Below are positions 23,414 through 37,300 of a DNA stretch of 64,000 nt, one piece after another (within the stretch, counting starts at the first letter, position 1; each line of letters starts with the position of its first letter). The translations under genes and the position numbers were made by a program. The notes below the pieces were generated by a model. The model was not told the DNA's origin. It ran no database searches and saw only the letters and a list, made by a program, of their open reading frames with translations. Source of the stretch: Eutrigla gurnardus (lineage: Eukaryota > Chordata > Actinopteri > Perciformes > Triglidae); assembly GCA_963514095.1 (NCBI GenBank), contig OY741264.1, positions 10,339,554 to 10,403,553 of the forward strand, written 5' to 3'.

Positions 23414-26281
23414 GTAAGAAATAAAAGATTCTGATTCAAATGGAGTGCCCTTGCACCTGTTTCTCACTTCTGTCTTTGTAGTGCCTGTCTGCCTGTGAGC
23501 GCACTTGTACTTCTGAGTCTGCATGTTACTTTTCCAAGGCAGTGTCTTTGAATAGTCTCTGTGGGAATTCAGTAGGATGTGCTGTGTTAGATTCAGCTTT
23601 AAAGGATTTACAGAGACAAAACTGAAATCTTATTTGTGCAACCATTCCTTCTTTTTTTTTTCTGTCTGAAATGTTGTTTGCTGTTGCTAGAACCCTGGCA
23701 TGGTGCTTAAAGCTCTGGTCCCTGCTGTTTGGGATTGATAAAGGAGAGCAGATTCTAGGCAAACACATTTTCTATAGTGTTTCCAGCTGAGCTCGGTGAG
23801 TAATATAGCACTTGGGTAAGGCTGTAAGTAGCTGGATGCTGTAAGCCGCCCTGTTAAATGGATACCAAGAAGGCACATAGAGTGTTCCCTCTGGATCTTT
23901 TGTAGGCCAGTGCTTTATTTGTTATGTACCCCAATCCCATCCTCCCACCCACACTAACAGGTTTTATTTTTTTTTAAATGGGACGCTGCTTTTAAAAAAA
24001 AAAAAAATTTAAGAGACATCCCTGAAGACTGCGTGTCAAGTGAACTGCACTTCTAAGCTTTTGGCTGTTTTGTGACAGGCCTGTCATTTGAGAAACCATC
24101 AGATGACGTACCGCTTGTTCTCTCCGATGGCATGTCTGCAGTCTCAGATCAACACAGGCCCCTATGTGCTGAATGAGATGTCTCACAGCTTTATGACATG
24201 TGTTAAAAAGTTAGTGTCTTGTTCGGTTGTGAAGAGGCAAATCTATTGCCGCAAAGGGACGCTCTGCTTGACAGTAATGGGAAAAGCTGTTGTTGCAACA
24301 GAATGATGAATCTGGTTAGACAAAAATGCCCTTGGGGTGTAAAAAAAAAAGTGGATTTTTAATTTTCAACCATTTTTTTTAGTCCAGACGTTGTTTTTTT
24401 GGTTCAGAAAGACAACGTTGATGGTATTATAATTAGAAATGTAGAACCCAGGGGATGTTTATTTTCACCATGAAAGACTTGTTTTTTGATGGCTACTGAC
24501 ATTTTGTATTCATTATCTGTTGCTAAAGAACTTCGATTTGCTTACCATGCAGCTTGCAGGAAATATTGATTTACCTTTCAGAGACAATTTCTAAAAGTAT
24601 CGTAGGTCAGTTCTCGCCACCAGAGCACATCTATGCATTATAGAAATGTATGGATTGAGCCTGTACACAGTCTGTCATTGCCATCTCTTCAAATCATCAC
24701 TTACAGGCGAGGGTTAGATTAGAGGCACAGGCACAAGAACCCTCAATGACATTTACATTAGGACTTTGTTCATGCTTAAATGTCACCTTTCATTGGTTTA
24801 TAAGACCACAATAGAAAAGGAAGTCAAGGCTTCATATTTTGTTTTAAGCTTCAAAATCGATGTAACCTTTCTAAATCTGGCTGAATCAGGGACACATTTT
24901 TATTTATTTATTAATTTTTTTGTAAAATTGTCTAAATTAAAACCAGAGGTTTTTTCTCTCTAAAGAATTTGAACTTGTTTCATTCTTACTTAAAGGATGT
25001 ATTTTTGGGAGAGCCTTCTAAAGATAAGACACCCTAAATAAAACAAAATAAAACAAAGCAGACATGTCGATATTGTATTTAGCATTATAAATGTGTTATT
25101 ACATTTGGTTAAACATAGTAAATTAGTAAACAGATCAGGATTAATCACTCATTGCTTTACCATGAAAATAGATACAAGCTGTCTCTGCTGAAAATGTGAG
25201 ACAGGGAACAGTTGCAACAGTTGCCTATTGGGCTGTGTATTGGCATGCAGACACTACATGAAGTGGTGGTCCTCAATAACAGATACATACTGTTCCAGCC
25301 TCCATTTATCTGGACATAAAAGTAAATAGTAAATGTACCTAATAAGGTATTGAAATCAATGTAATGTTAAAAATAAAGCTTGCTGGCCTTTGTTGTCCCT
25401 TTCCAAAAAAATGTCTTTAATCAGCACTATACTGCACATATTTTAGAGAATGCTTATATAAAATACACCACTCTATATTGTTTTTATTCTCACCGTAAAA
25501 TTAACACAATGATTTTGTTAAGCTTTTTATTTATTTTTCACATTATTACTGGATAAACTGTATGATAACATATTTGTTTTCTATTCTCTACCCATATATC
25601 ATAGTGGCTTTTGGTTTTGGACTTAATAGCAGAAAACAAATGCGTGTGTGTAGACATGAAAACAAAAATCGACAGAACATGATTTTAGTTGTGAGCATGT
25701 CAAGCCAGTGAAGTCAGGTTTTTCTTGAGTGCCTTGAATCTGCAAAGCCATAAAAATGTCACTTAACATAGAGCATTAACAACAGGAGCAGGGGGATTTA
25801 TGAGACGCACTGTAACGCCAAACAAATCAAGAAAACTGACACGCCTGAGATTGCAAGCACATGCTAGTCCTTCTGACAAATGGATCGCCACTCATGATTT
25901 TAATATGCACAAAGAAACGCAAGCCGTTTGAATGTCAAGAACTGAGTGTCGCACATTTACAAGCATTTAGTGGAGAGAGAGCTAACAAATGTGCCACTAC
26001 TGTATTTATTCATGACTTGCGTAACATTCAAACAGTAATAACCTTGGCCAATACTTTGATGTAGCCTACATACCACTATGCAGAAGAAGAATGATTTCAG
26101 GCATCTCAAAGTTACAGTCACAGTACAGCAGTTTACAGTTTGTAAAGGTTACCGTGACGACGTCACGGCTTTCAGGCTGCAAATGGACGACAGACTGTCA
26201 GTGAACAATGAGCATAAACCTGAGGAAGGATGTGATTTACCTGCTCATACCTGTGCTGAGTGATTTTAGGCATCCTCACTT

Positions 26282-26318
26282 TGTGTGTGTGTGTGTGTGT
26301 GTGTTTGTGTGTGTGTGT
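26282..26318. repeat. (TG)n microsatellite
   Basis: A TG array of about 37 bp with one TT interruption. Nearby (26465-26500) a GA-rich tract changes into gcgcgagcgacggcg. Confidence 0.92.
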
Positions 26319-29300
26319 TTGAATGTTCAGGGAAAGAATTCATGGTTTGGCCAATGGGTGATACCAGACCATCAGTCACCTGCCATTGTGACAAATTTAC
26401 CCAGCTCTGCATCATGACAGACACATCATTATCATTTTTCTTGTCAGCACCTTGTTAAAATACCCTCAGAGAGAGAGAGAGCGCGAGCGACGGCGAGGAC
26501 ACATGCTTTTATTCACACTCTACTGCAGTTTTTCAGCTTACTCCTTGATCAACGGCATTTTATTATTTTTCTGCTATACATGGACAAAATTAATGGCAGT
26601 TTTTAAATGACTTTTTGATAAACCACTTCTCTGGTGATTGTCCAGTCATTGCTTTGCAACCGCAGCGAGGCACGATAGGCCCTCCAGGCAGTGGATTTGT
26701 CCAAGCCGTGTGAGTGGAGCTGAAGTGAGAGCAATAATTAATCTAAAGAGTTTGATGGGTTTTCATCCCTTTCCAAAAACAAAAACATGAGAGCAGAAGT
26801 GCGAGGGATGCTTTATCTCCTCCAACATAAGACACTTGCTGGCAAGTCTGGTAGCTGTCGTACTACCCAGAGGAGTTCTATCATTTTGTTTACATTATTA
26901 CAGTTAATGTGTGTGAAAACCAGTCCTGGATGCTATCAATTTAGGTTTAAGTTAGAGGCCCTTATTTTTGGATTTAGAGGTGTTAACACCTGAAAATATA
27001 TTTTCTTGTTCCATTAAAAATGAAAATCTAGAATTGGATTCAGTGGTTCCAATCAACTCCTGGGGCTACCATTAGCTAAATTAGCTCGCTAGCTGCAGCT
27101 GATGAACTCAGACAGTTAGTTTCACCAGCGAAAAATAAGAGCCCTTCTTTTGTCTTTCTCTGTCTGAAATCAAGGACCCGTTGTTAAAAAACTGCAAAGA
27201 ATTTGGACTGCTGAATCTGCTGCTGTTATCATTGTTTGTGCCACGCAATGAATGGAAAGATTGACAGATAGTAGCCTTAGTAACTAAGAGGGGGCGGGAC
27301 TTATTTCAATGGATTTACAGTAATGAACTCTTTGTTACTTTGTTATTTCTACTGTATCCACTGGGTTGTGCCTGCGTATACATTATTTCTGCTAATTAAG
27401 ATTTAGGTCTGTGTTGTCCTCTGTTGAGTCCTTTGACACCACAGTGTAAACGATCCTCATTGATTTTATTTGCTCATTTCTTTTTAATTGCACGGATTAT
27501 GTCCCGGTGTAACTGGACCTCCCTGCAACCCTCCAGCACACAAGATTACAAAGCAACATTTTTTTCTGTCCTCTAAGAAGGACTTTCTGTGATGCCTGTA
27601 GAATTATGAAGATGAATGGCCTGCCACTGCTTTGCTTTAAATGATATAGATAGCATGGCAGAAAGTAAGCTCTAACTTCCCTTTTGCTGCACAGTGTAGC
27701 CTTAAAGATGTCTACATATTCTTCTACCTTTTCACTGTAAAAGCTCGACGGTGTCGCTAAGCATCCACATGCTCGAACTGAAGAGTGACTTTCAGAAGTA
27801 TGATGTATAAATACTTTAAGTCAGACATTTGCCAGGCACAAACACACAGGCACTCAAGCTGACTAGCTATCACGCACGATGGTCTCGGTAACAGGCATGA
27901 AAGTAACTATAGTGGGTTCCTGCCTGTCACAGAGCTGAAGGCTGGATGACTCATTTAGCCTGTTGGAAGTGATCTCCACATCCTTAGCATAATCATCCAG
28001 TATAGTGTCTTTCTAATTGCTACTGGCCGTGCAGAATCTGCACGATGCTGCTTCTCTGAGCATGTGGCAGGGATGCTTACACAGCTATACTTCATATACA
28101 AGCAACACATCCTTTTCTTAAAGCTGCGAGTTACCACAGCTGATGGCCAGCTATGTTTTATTTAATAGTGTTATCGCCTTCGCAGCAGAAGCACATAGTG
28201 TCTTGCAGCTGTAGCACTGCGGAGACATGTCCACGTAAAAAGACACAAGAGTTCATGTGTGAGGAACAACAGACATGGCTTTCAGACTCGAGCTGAACTG
28301 AAGTAATCCGGATAGAGCCGAAAGCCAATAAAGTAGAAAAAAGCAGATCAAAAAAATGTTTGCTTATTGAGCTACAATCCAGCTGTAAGTGCATGAAAGA
28401 TGGTTTGTGGAGTCTATCCCCCCCCACCCCAGAAGACACAGATATGTTGGCAAGTTAGTGAGTATTTTGCAATTGATTTACCTCTTGCAGCTGCAAACTG
28501 GAAATATGTGTTACGGGGAACTGATATCAGACGAGTTTTGGCAGAGTGGCTTTGGCAGCACTTGTGTTTCTGCGAGTGTTCTGAGCAAGAGTAGGGTTGT
28601 TTCACACTTGTTAGAGAAATAATGAGCTTTTTTCAACATAACGGAAGCTTCAACGTGATGTGTTAAAACCGGATGCAAAGATTGGAGAGTTTCCTTATTT
28701 CATTTCCATCCTGTCAACAGACAGGATGAATTATAAGAAACATCTGCAAGCAATTTGGACCTGCGATACTTACAGTAAAACATCTGCGTGACTGTACCGT
28801 GGAGCATGTTGGCAGAGTCATAATGTGTTTGTAATCTCTTGTTGCTTGTTACGTGTGTTTTCACTCATTGAGACTGAGCCCCTCAAAGAAAGGTCAGAGA
28901 GCTCAGTGGTCTGTTGGGACAAAAATTAATCCGTGGCTTTACTACCCCGGTAGGTCGAGGGAGGTTTTAGGCCCCTGGCTGCTTAACAGTAATCTCCCAT
29001 TGCTTGTTTAATAATTGTTCAACTCGACACAAAACATGACTGGAAAGTGTTGCATTTAAGATAATTCATAGTTTATTTTCAATAATCTCATCGAACATGT
29101 TAGGAAATGATAAAATGCTCAATAAGTAGATGAAGGTTTCTCCCCCATGACCATAACAATTTCTAATTAGTTTCTATTTTTCTCAATGCAGTTCAAAGTG
29201 ACCCATGTGACCCACTCATTCAAAACATGTGTTTTCCGGTCTTGTGCCTGTTAAGTATAGATATTGATAAAGTTTTATTTTTCATTTTTTATTTCTGCAC

Positions 29301-32300
29301 CTGGCCACTTCTAGTAGTAGTATAAGAAAAAATAAACATCCAAAGCTGCGTCAAACAGCATTTATGAAACATTTTAACACAGGCTCATTTATTGTCTTTT
29401 TTGTGTACAAAAATAAAATAGTTTCAAGCTGTGCTTCTCTTTGTTTGTTTGCATCAAGTTGCAAAGGAATCCGATATGATGCTGTTAATTCCAAAGAATG
29501 ATGGGGGGGGGCCCAGTGCTGATAATCACGTTATAGTATGCTTCCTGATTATAACATGTACACTAAACTAATTTAAGTGTCAATATTGCAGATATTGCTC
29601 TTCTCTGCTTCTAATCAAAAGGCACTTATTGAATGCTTTCTGAAGGCATTGTCTGTTCTTGGGGGAAGAGAGCCTTTTGCCTCATGGCTTAGGGAGAGAA
29701 GATGTGACACCAACACCAGGTCAGTGTTAGGCTAATGGAGTCGGAAATTAAACCCAGGTCATTCAACGCTACTAAATGTGGAGTTGTGATGCTGCCAAAA
29801 ACTGTTAGTTTGAATATGAAAAATAAAACCAATAGTGCTTAACTCAAATAGTAAATACACGCACAGATTTATTTGAAGTTGGTCCATTTCTATGTTTCTA
29901 TTATGCCATTATCATCTGGATTTGGTTCCAGTTTTAGTATTTATACACCACTTTGCTCCAAGAGGCACTCCACGAAAATCTTTGCAAGTGCAGAGTAGCA
30001 ATTACATGATGCGATATAAAAGAGACATCAGCAACAGACAGCACTTCAGAGAGACAAGCTGTATGGAGGTGACACAATCCTTCAATGAACAAAGCCAGTG
30101 TAGTTTCCCTCTCAGCTTGTCAAAGTAGCACAGCATGTAAACAAGTAGCATGCTCAGTGATGCACTGATGTCTCCCTGACACCGAGCCACTCTCCGCGGC
30201 CAAGATGCAGTCGCACAGTTGTTTTTGTTATTCAAGAATCAGCCACTGCACGGTGGCCATGTTTGTTGTGATTATGATTATCACCCCAGTGGTGCGTGTT
30301 GTGTACAGAAAACACTTTTTAGAAGGGAAAAATATTTAACTTCAAAGGGAATTTTTAACTTGTCAAATTAAACATCAAAACGAACAAATGTTGCATTAAT
30401 CTTAGTCATTTTTGTGGCATCATTATTGCGAGCGAAACACAAAGTAATGAGACATTTCTCACTTCGACTTTAATCGAATTGTTTGAATCTTCAACTGAAG
30501 ACTCCGGTGTCTTCGCGACATGACGTATGTAGAAGGTGATCTAAGTATGTTGTTGTCAAAAGACTCATGTGGAGAAACGCCACTGGTGGCGATGGAAGAG
30601 TGGTCTGTCTCAGCACGGTGTCGTCATCTCACGTTGTTAGATGCTGAATGTTTGAATGCAGGCATTTCCTCCAGTTTGCACTGGCAGATGGTGAAAGTTA
30701 TTCTCCTTATTTTCATCACTGCTACTCCGAATCATTGGGCCGACTTTCAATTTGTGGGCACTGGGTGGCAATTCACTTTGCATTATGTGCAGTATTTCTT
30801 ATTCCACAGAAATTTTGCCCGGATTAATTCACATCAACAGCGGAATGGCAACTGCTGCAATAACAAACTGTTGCTGACGCTCACTGGGAAGATTAACTTA
30901 TATGTTTTAGTCATTACAATATGTATTTGATAAGAATTGTATCTTACTGTACATGACTATTCTGTTCAATACTTCAGTATTTGAACACCTTTTCTCCAGC
31001 CTCTGTCGTTGAATAGAATGACAGACCCTATGTAACATTATAGCTGCCAGTTTACGTAATACGGATAGTGATATGCCTTTAAATCCTTAAGACGAGGTCA
31101 CACAGGAGGGATTTTGAAAGTAGTCTAAGCCTGCCTAGACCATTTTGGTCCTCTTGGTTTGCACAAGAGTTGACACATTGGTCCTCCCATTGACTCCAGA
31201 GCAGTCATGCAGAGGCCAGTATGGGTTTTTTTTTTCTTCCATCTCACGTGTGACATTACACCCGGGCCAGTCTAGCATGTGCACTGTGAGAGAGACCAAG
31301 ATCTTTCAGAACAGGAATCTGAGAGTTATCCTAGCGATGGCGGGTGAACCAGAAGAGAAATCATTATAACCCCCCCACACAAACATAAATCACAGTAGAA
31401 ATGTCTTCTTCTCCATCCTTCAAAAGCTTTATTCCAAAAATATTATCTCAGCAATGTGCCTGGATCAGTACACATCAGTGATATTGTGAATGAAGCCAAA
31501 TGGTGCGCAGACTCACTTTTTTGTCAATGTTATTCTTGTCAATAATTTAAACTATGTCGTTTCTCAGCAATGGGCAGGAAACCAGAGAGCACTACATTAT
31601 AACTGATTGTATAGGTACCTACTCAGGATGGATCTAGTTTCTGTGTGACAGAAATTGATCTTCAAGTGGGTGTATTTATTGAACACTCCAGCGACACATA
31701 CCGCATCAAAATTGTATTCAATATAGGCCGAAACCAAGAGTAAAGGAAGTCACTTTGATTCATCAGCCGGCATAAATACCTGCGGAATTTAATAAATCAG
31801 TCGTAAAATAAAGAATCAAGGGGTTAAAAGTACCCTTGATAATTAGGAACCCTTTATTTGTCTCTCGACGTCTTCACATAGAAGTTGTGGATTTGTCCCA
31901 GGCTCACAGATGAATGACTGCTGTGTCCCCCAAGAGACTCTGCAGGTAGTTTGTTGGAGTCTCTCCAAATCCCTCCGGGCGAGGAAAAAAAAGAGAGTTT
32001 TCCATTAGAAAATAACCGAGCATGCAGCCTGGGGCAAGAAAAGAAGCACCGTGCAGCCAGCAGTAAACAACCATGCCAATACAACCCGCTGTGTCCGTCA
32101 TTGGGTAGATGGATGAATGGTGGCGCAAATCAATTGTTTGTCTGTTAATACTGAAGGCAAGAATAATAATTTAATCATGATATGAGACTGATGCCCAATG
32201 ATGTATATCAGTCAAGGTTAAGATCAGATGAAGAGAAACGCATTTCTAAAGCGCTTTATTAAAATTAAAATGGTGGTTAACTCCGTGCTACTAAAGTTTA

Positions 32301-32751
32301 TAGCATCTACATGTAAAGCCGGCTCAATCGGAGGAATGGAGAGAGTGAAAATATAAATAATTGAAACTAGCAATACCTCAATGTGTCTCAATGTACATCA
32401 TCAGTTACACTGTATTCAAAGGCAATCGTTTTTTAGATGCAGTGCTGCAAGTACCGAAAACATCTCCAAATAAAAATCCATTGTTTGAATTGTTGATAAT
32501 CCAGAAGTCAGTTGACAGACAAAAATAGATTTCTTTCCCCGAAGTGCAATCTGAATTAAATAAAGTCACGAGAAGCAGAATATTAAAATAAGGGTTTTAA
32601 AACAACGTGCATCACTTTTATTTTCTGAAAGCCTGAAAATGATACCCAAAGTAAAGTGGTGAGTTAAAGTCCTGATCTCTTCTGAAAAGTGACTCTTTTG
32701 GCTCCACCTTCAGCTTGAAGCCCACAGTTAGTTAGCACGAACATGTTATTG

Positions 32752-33206
32752 AAGGGCTGTTCGATTTTGCCCAAAAATAAAATCCCGATTTTCTTCTGAT
32801 TTTGTGAAATGACAAAAAGGAAAGAAATGATTTCAAATATGCTGTTTTTTATTGAACATTTTGCAAATAATTTCCCCATTGGGATTTGAGTGCAAACCTT
32901 GCTCTTATTTAACAAAAAATCCCTCAAGGGATTAATATAAAGAACAATTAATGACCTTTTGCCATCTGGCTTTGCTCCATGTTATCTTCTTGTAGACCTC
33001 TTGTAAAAAAAACAACAACAAAAACAATCCCTTTGGGATTAAGAGAAAAACCTCATCTTAAGGTGTGTCCATTAAACAAAAATGAATGAATAAAGTGCAG
33101 AATTTTAACTTTTTGAAAAATCCATTTTATGATTTTCACGTTTTTAACATCGTCCTAACTACATAATCGCGATTACGATTTAAAATCGATTAATCGAACA
33201 GGCCTA
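32752..33206. mobile_element. MITE-like non-autonomous DNA transposon
   Basis: The two ends are inverted copies: 32752-32766 (aagggctgttcgatt) and the complement of 33192-33206 (taggcctgttcgatt) agree at 13 of 15 bases. The inner right end is packed with atcg words (aatcgcgattacgatttaaa), a signature of a common fish element. The body of about 455 bp has no coding capacity and contains three small palindromic words (ccccattgggat, atccctcaagggat and atccctttgggat). A clear target-site duplication is not visible, so the superfamily is left open. Confidence 0.6.
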
Positions 33207-35919
33207 GAAACAAATAAACTCCTTGCCTATTTTACTTTAAATCATTTTACTATTTTCTCTTGCAGTCCTGTTAAAATATAAGCAGCTGTTGTCACGGAGA
33301 TGTAGGAATCTGAAAACAGTTCCTTCAAAGAAAATCACAAGGCTAGGTGCTTTCAAACAATGTTGAGTTTGTCATGACTGACAAATGACTGACAAGCTCC
33401 AGCATACTGAAGCTGAACAGGCTCTAGGACACATAAAATATAGGATACATATAAGAAGGGTGGCAGCATAGATGTTGTGATTTACAAGCTGAACACTGAG
33501 TAGAAATGAATCAGCACAGCCTATGAATATAATATGCACCTTTCTTTGCCCTCTTGATGATTTATGGTTGGAATGGATTAATCGTTAAGCTGCTGTTCAT
33601 CAACAGCCCATCGTTAAAAAAGTGCTCCCAAATGTGACATAATTTTAGAACTTATTTTGGCATGTAGCGGTAACAATTCCTCGCAGCAATTCATATGGCT
33701 GACTCATACTCACAATCCATCAAATATTCATTAAGCCATATGAAAAATAGGTTGTCAGAGCTCAGCTGAGGATATCATTTAGGTATTTGAGTCTGTTATA
33801 GAATGAGTAACAGAATTGCTGCCAATTTCCGCTCTACTCTCACTGTGTTCCACCGAGGCGCTTTCCTGCGGTAGCGTTAGAGCAGTGCTCTGCTAAACAT
33901 AGGCAGCTGAAGACTTCACAGGACTCAGGTTGGCCCCCCGCAGTGACCTCCAGCCAGCTCCTGATGGAAATCTAACCAAGCATCACGCCCAATTTGAAAC
34001 TCCGGTGTAAACAAACAGGAGTGCTCTTCAAAGGTGCAGCTTCTAGCAGACAGACGAGTGGGCTCCATCTGTAGCTCCATTCACCAAGAATGCAGAAGCA
34101 CAGGCCTCGATTAGAACATACAAAACCTAAAAAAGGGTATACCATTCTTTTTTGTACGATGCTCAGACTGACAGATTTGGGGGTTGGATTATTGGGGGAA
34201 CTCGGGACTGGCAACAAACTATCCTTCACAGTTAGATTAATGTTGCAGTTGGGGCAAAGGAGGAAAATTATATCCCTTAATTTTACCACTCTGGTATGGC
34301 CAATAACTGCAATTTTGAATCCCAATGCTTCAGTGCATCGTTCCTCATATTTTGGTCAAAATAGATACAATGTCTGGACATTTTTGTGCTGTTTAATCTG
34401 GTTTTATCCAAATTGAAAACACCACCAAAGTCCCATCAACTGGGGTCTATCACCATATTTGAGCCCAATCTGTTTGCCAATTTATACTAACTAATATTCG
34501 CTCAACAAACAAAAAAACAAATCCTCTGTTCTGCCAGGGTGTTTGTGTTGACTCCATGTATATGTGAGTGCGATGGGGTTGAGTTCAGAGGAATATGCCA
34601 GGCTGCAACATGGCCCCTGGGTATTATTACAACTTGATTCAATGTTAATTGGCAATACAGGGTTTGAATATTAATCTTTATGCTTTTAATTCACCTCCCC
34701 TTAAATGGGCTGGAGCTCTCTCCTCTGTACTTACCTGTCCTCTAAATCACTCTGTGCAGTCAAGCGGGTGAGCTTAATAACCTGCCCTGTCAATAGCCAC
34801 TGAGAGGAGGCAGACTTTATGTTCCTTAGGTCTCATGACAGGCACTCTGAAATGCTAGCCTGAGGGCAGGAGCTCAAACTCATTCTGCGAAGGCTGGTCA
34901 GGACACTCTTGAAAGGTATTGGATTTCTTCGGCGCTGGCCTGTTTCTCTGTAATTGTGAGAGCAATACCTGACTTACCCCAATGATCTTATTTGTCAATT
35001 CTACAAGGCTTTTCTTACTGAGCGAGGTAAGTTTCCACACCAGGCTCTAATACGCAATGGTAAAACAGACTTCTCTAAAGGTTCAGTGCAAAAGTCCCTG
35101 CAGTAAGTGCTTCATGATCCATTTCCTACCAACAGTCACACAATGAAGGTTTAGTCGTGGCACAATAGCAATATTTCAAAACCAAGTCATTTCAGTTACC
35201 TAAACACAATCATACCCGAACCATCATGTGGCAGACAGAAAACACTCGTGAGTATTGAGGAAGTCTTGCCCTGAAGTGCTTCAGTTGTTTTCCCAGTCCT
35301 AGTCCTACATTTTCATATCTTCATATATGTGTTTGAGTTAATCCCACAGTGCCCATCTGTTTTATTATGTATTGTTTTATTACCTGTTTTTAGATTTTAA
35401 AGATTTCAATCTTCAGTAGCAACCAATCAGCAAGTATTAAGAGACAGATTAGGGCACTTTTGGTTTTGATCTTTTCATAGAATTTGGTGACAATAACAAA
35501 TATGTAGATTATCTCCAGCCTTTGTCTTTAAAGCTTGTATTTCAATAGAGCTGTGACAAAATATAACATAAAACATTTTACTATGTCAATTATTATTATG
35601 TACATATTTCCATCATCAGTGTTCATCAATAAGGCTCACCCTGTGACAAGTATTGTATAAAAAAGTATAAAAAATTAGATCTTAGTCAGAATTCATGTAT
35701 TCCAACCAGTGAAGTTGTTAGCCCTATTTTACGGGGGCTCCCAATTTTCATAATCAGGGCCTGTTCTAAGCATGCAGCTTTAATGTGTCTAAAAGTTAAC
35801 ATTACAGTTAGATTGTTCAACAGAAGAGAATTGCTTTTAACTTGTTACTAGCTTGACTTCTTCACTGGTTGTTGTTCTACTACAGTACTATAAAAACATG
35901 TCAGTGCAAAGTATTTGTA

Positions 35920-35971
35920 TGCTTCTCCTGGGGGCTAAGCCCCCCTATCTTTAAATCCTAGTGACGCCCCT
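35920..35971. repeat. DNA-transposon end fragment
   Basis: The segment ends in cctagtgacgcccctg, whose complement begins caggggcgtcactagg. This is a frequent terminal sequence of fish DNA transposons, probably hAT-like. It is preceded by a GC hairpin, gggggctaagcccccc. The other end was not found; the element may reach back to about 35720. Confidence 0.5.
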
Positions 35972-37169
35972 GATTCCAACAAAAAGGTCAAGGTTATGTA
36001 AGTGAATTAAGTTCTACTGTGTCATTCTACCACTGCTAAAGACTGAGTGGATGAGGAACAGTGTTTCTGCTGCCCTTTTGCATTGTGCAGCTCCTGTAGG
36101 GGTAAATAGGCTTTTTCCTGATTGGTCGGCATCCCTGCAAATGTCAATGCACAGAGACGGAAGTCTTATTGATATCGCCGCTCCCTGCCCTCGCTACTTA
36201 ACAGCGCTAACCCCGCAAACAAGATTTGGTGGACTTTTAATTACTTTTTTGAGGGATAAGATAGAGTCTAATGAAACGCATTATTTTCGCAGCTGACATC
36301 TCCCCGTCTACCGCGATCAATAGAACCATTCCTCTCTATGAACATATTAATATCACATTTTTTTTAATGAAAATAAAAAGTGGCAGCTCAGTGGGTAATC
36401 TGTTTTTGGTATTGATTCATGCCAAGACTCATCCACAGTAAGGTCACGGTCCCCCTGTTTGTTTGTTCTTGAAGCACAGAGAATATTTCTCCCTCTTTTA
36501 AGACATGATTAGATGGATGTGAGCTTTTTACAAATAAACACGGATACAGCAAATGCAACACTGCATGTACCCAACTCCATCGCTTCCCCTCAGATGTTTC
36601 TAATTGTTGCATTACGGTAAAGCAAAGTATTTCACTGCTTTCTGTGTCTTATGCAATTCAGAGTGCCTAGGATGTCATCAAAAAGTCATAATACATAGAC
36701 ATGAATTCATGTATTCACTGATATGCTTTCACAATTTAGAAATACTAATGCAACTGTATTAATACATCAGAAGTGTTGTCGCTCTCTGTCTAACGGGAGT
36801 GATTAGCATGTGTGCAATGATTTCTTTGATGTATAAGCTATTTGGAAGCTTAACACATTGAAATTAAAGTTGATGTAGCACATCCTCGTGCACAAACCAG
36901 AGTTGCTCTTTCTCATGTGTGTCTGTGTGTTTAAATAAAGGTCCTGGCAGGTTTGTGTTTGTGTTAACTTGCAGTCAACACATTTGGAGAAGGGATCTCT
37001 GTCCTCTTATTTGGAGCCATATCATCCACACATGATGGAGCGACAGGTTGTGTTAATGCTCAGAGATAATGCGAACATATTGACATGTGCGTGTAGATGA
37101 AGTAGCAAAATGTCTGTGAGCGAGTGTTTAATATCTCTGTGCTGTCATTTGTCCTCTGTGTTGTGACAG

Positions 37170-37300
37170 ATGCTATGTTACTGGTGGCAGACAGACTGGA
37201 GGGACCCTTCAACATCGAAAGCGTTATACAGCCAATTGACATCAAGATCTCTGACGCCATCATGAACATGCAGGACAACAGCATGCAAGTGTCAGCCAAG
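37170..37300 (+). CDS. gpc6: glypican-6 exon 5
   Basis: This exon completes codon 186 (Asp) and encodes residues 187-229, from AMLLVADRLEGPFNIESV through QPIDIKISDAIMNMQDNSMQ to VSAK. It starts at phase 1 after gtgacag and ends at phase 0 before gtactg. The text LEGPFNIESV and the run IKISDAIMNMQ are strongly conserved in glypicans 4 and 6. NSMQVSAK matches glypican-6 (glypican-4 has NSVQVSQK). It has no cysteine and is part of the helical core. The donor gtactg is weaker than consensus. Confidence 0.97.

Larger units (their letters stand above)
23414..37169 (+). other. gpc6: gpc6 intron 4
   Basis: A 13.8-kb intron from gtaaga to gttgtgacag. It holds a TG array (26282-26318), short C and G runs (28418-28425 and 29503-29511), a small inverted-repeat transposon (32752-33206) and a transposon end (35920-35971). 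Elsewhere (23450-26250, 26400-32700, 33250-35850 and 36000-37150) I see AT-rich sequence with only short unrelated open frames, the longest 136 codons at 30520-30930, none recognisable. Confidence 0.9.

Noticed and set aside
30520..30930. 136-codon plus-strand frame in intron 4
   Set aside because: No recognisable domain, mixed hydrophobic composition, no distinct base composition, and a length reachable by chance in a window of this size.
33972..34416. 117-codon minus and 108-codon plus frames overlapping
   Set aside because: They overlap on opposite strands, match nothing known and have no composition shift. They are likely chance.
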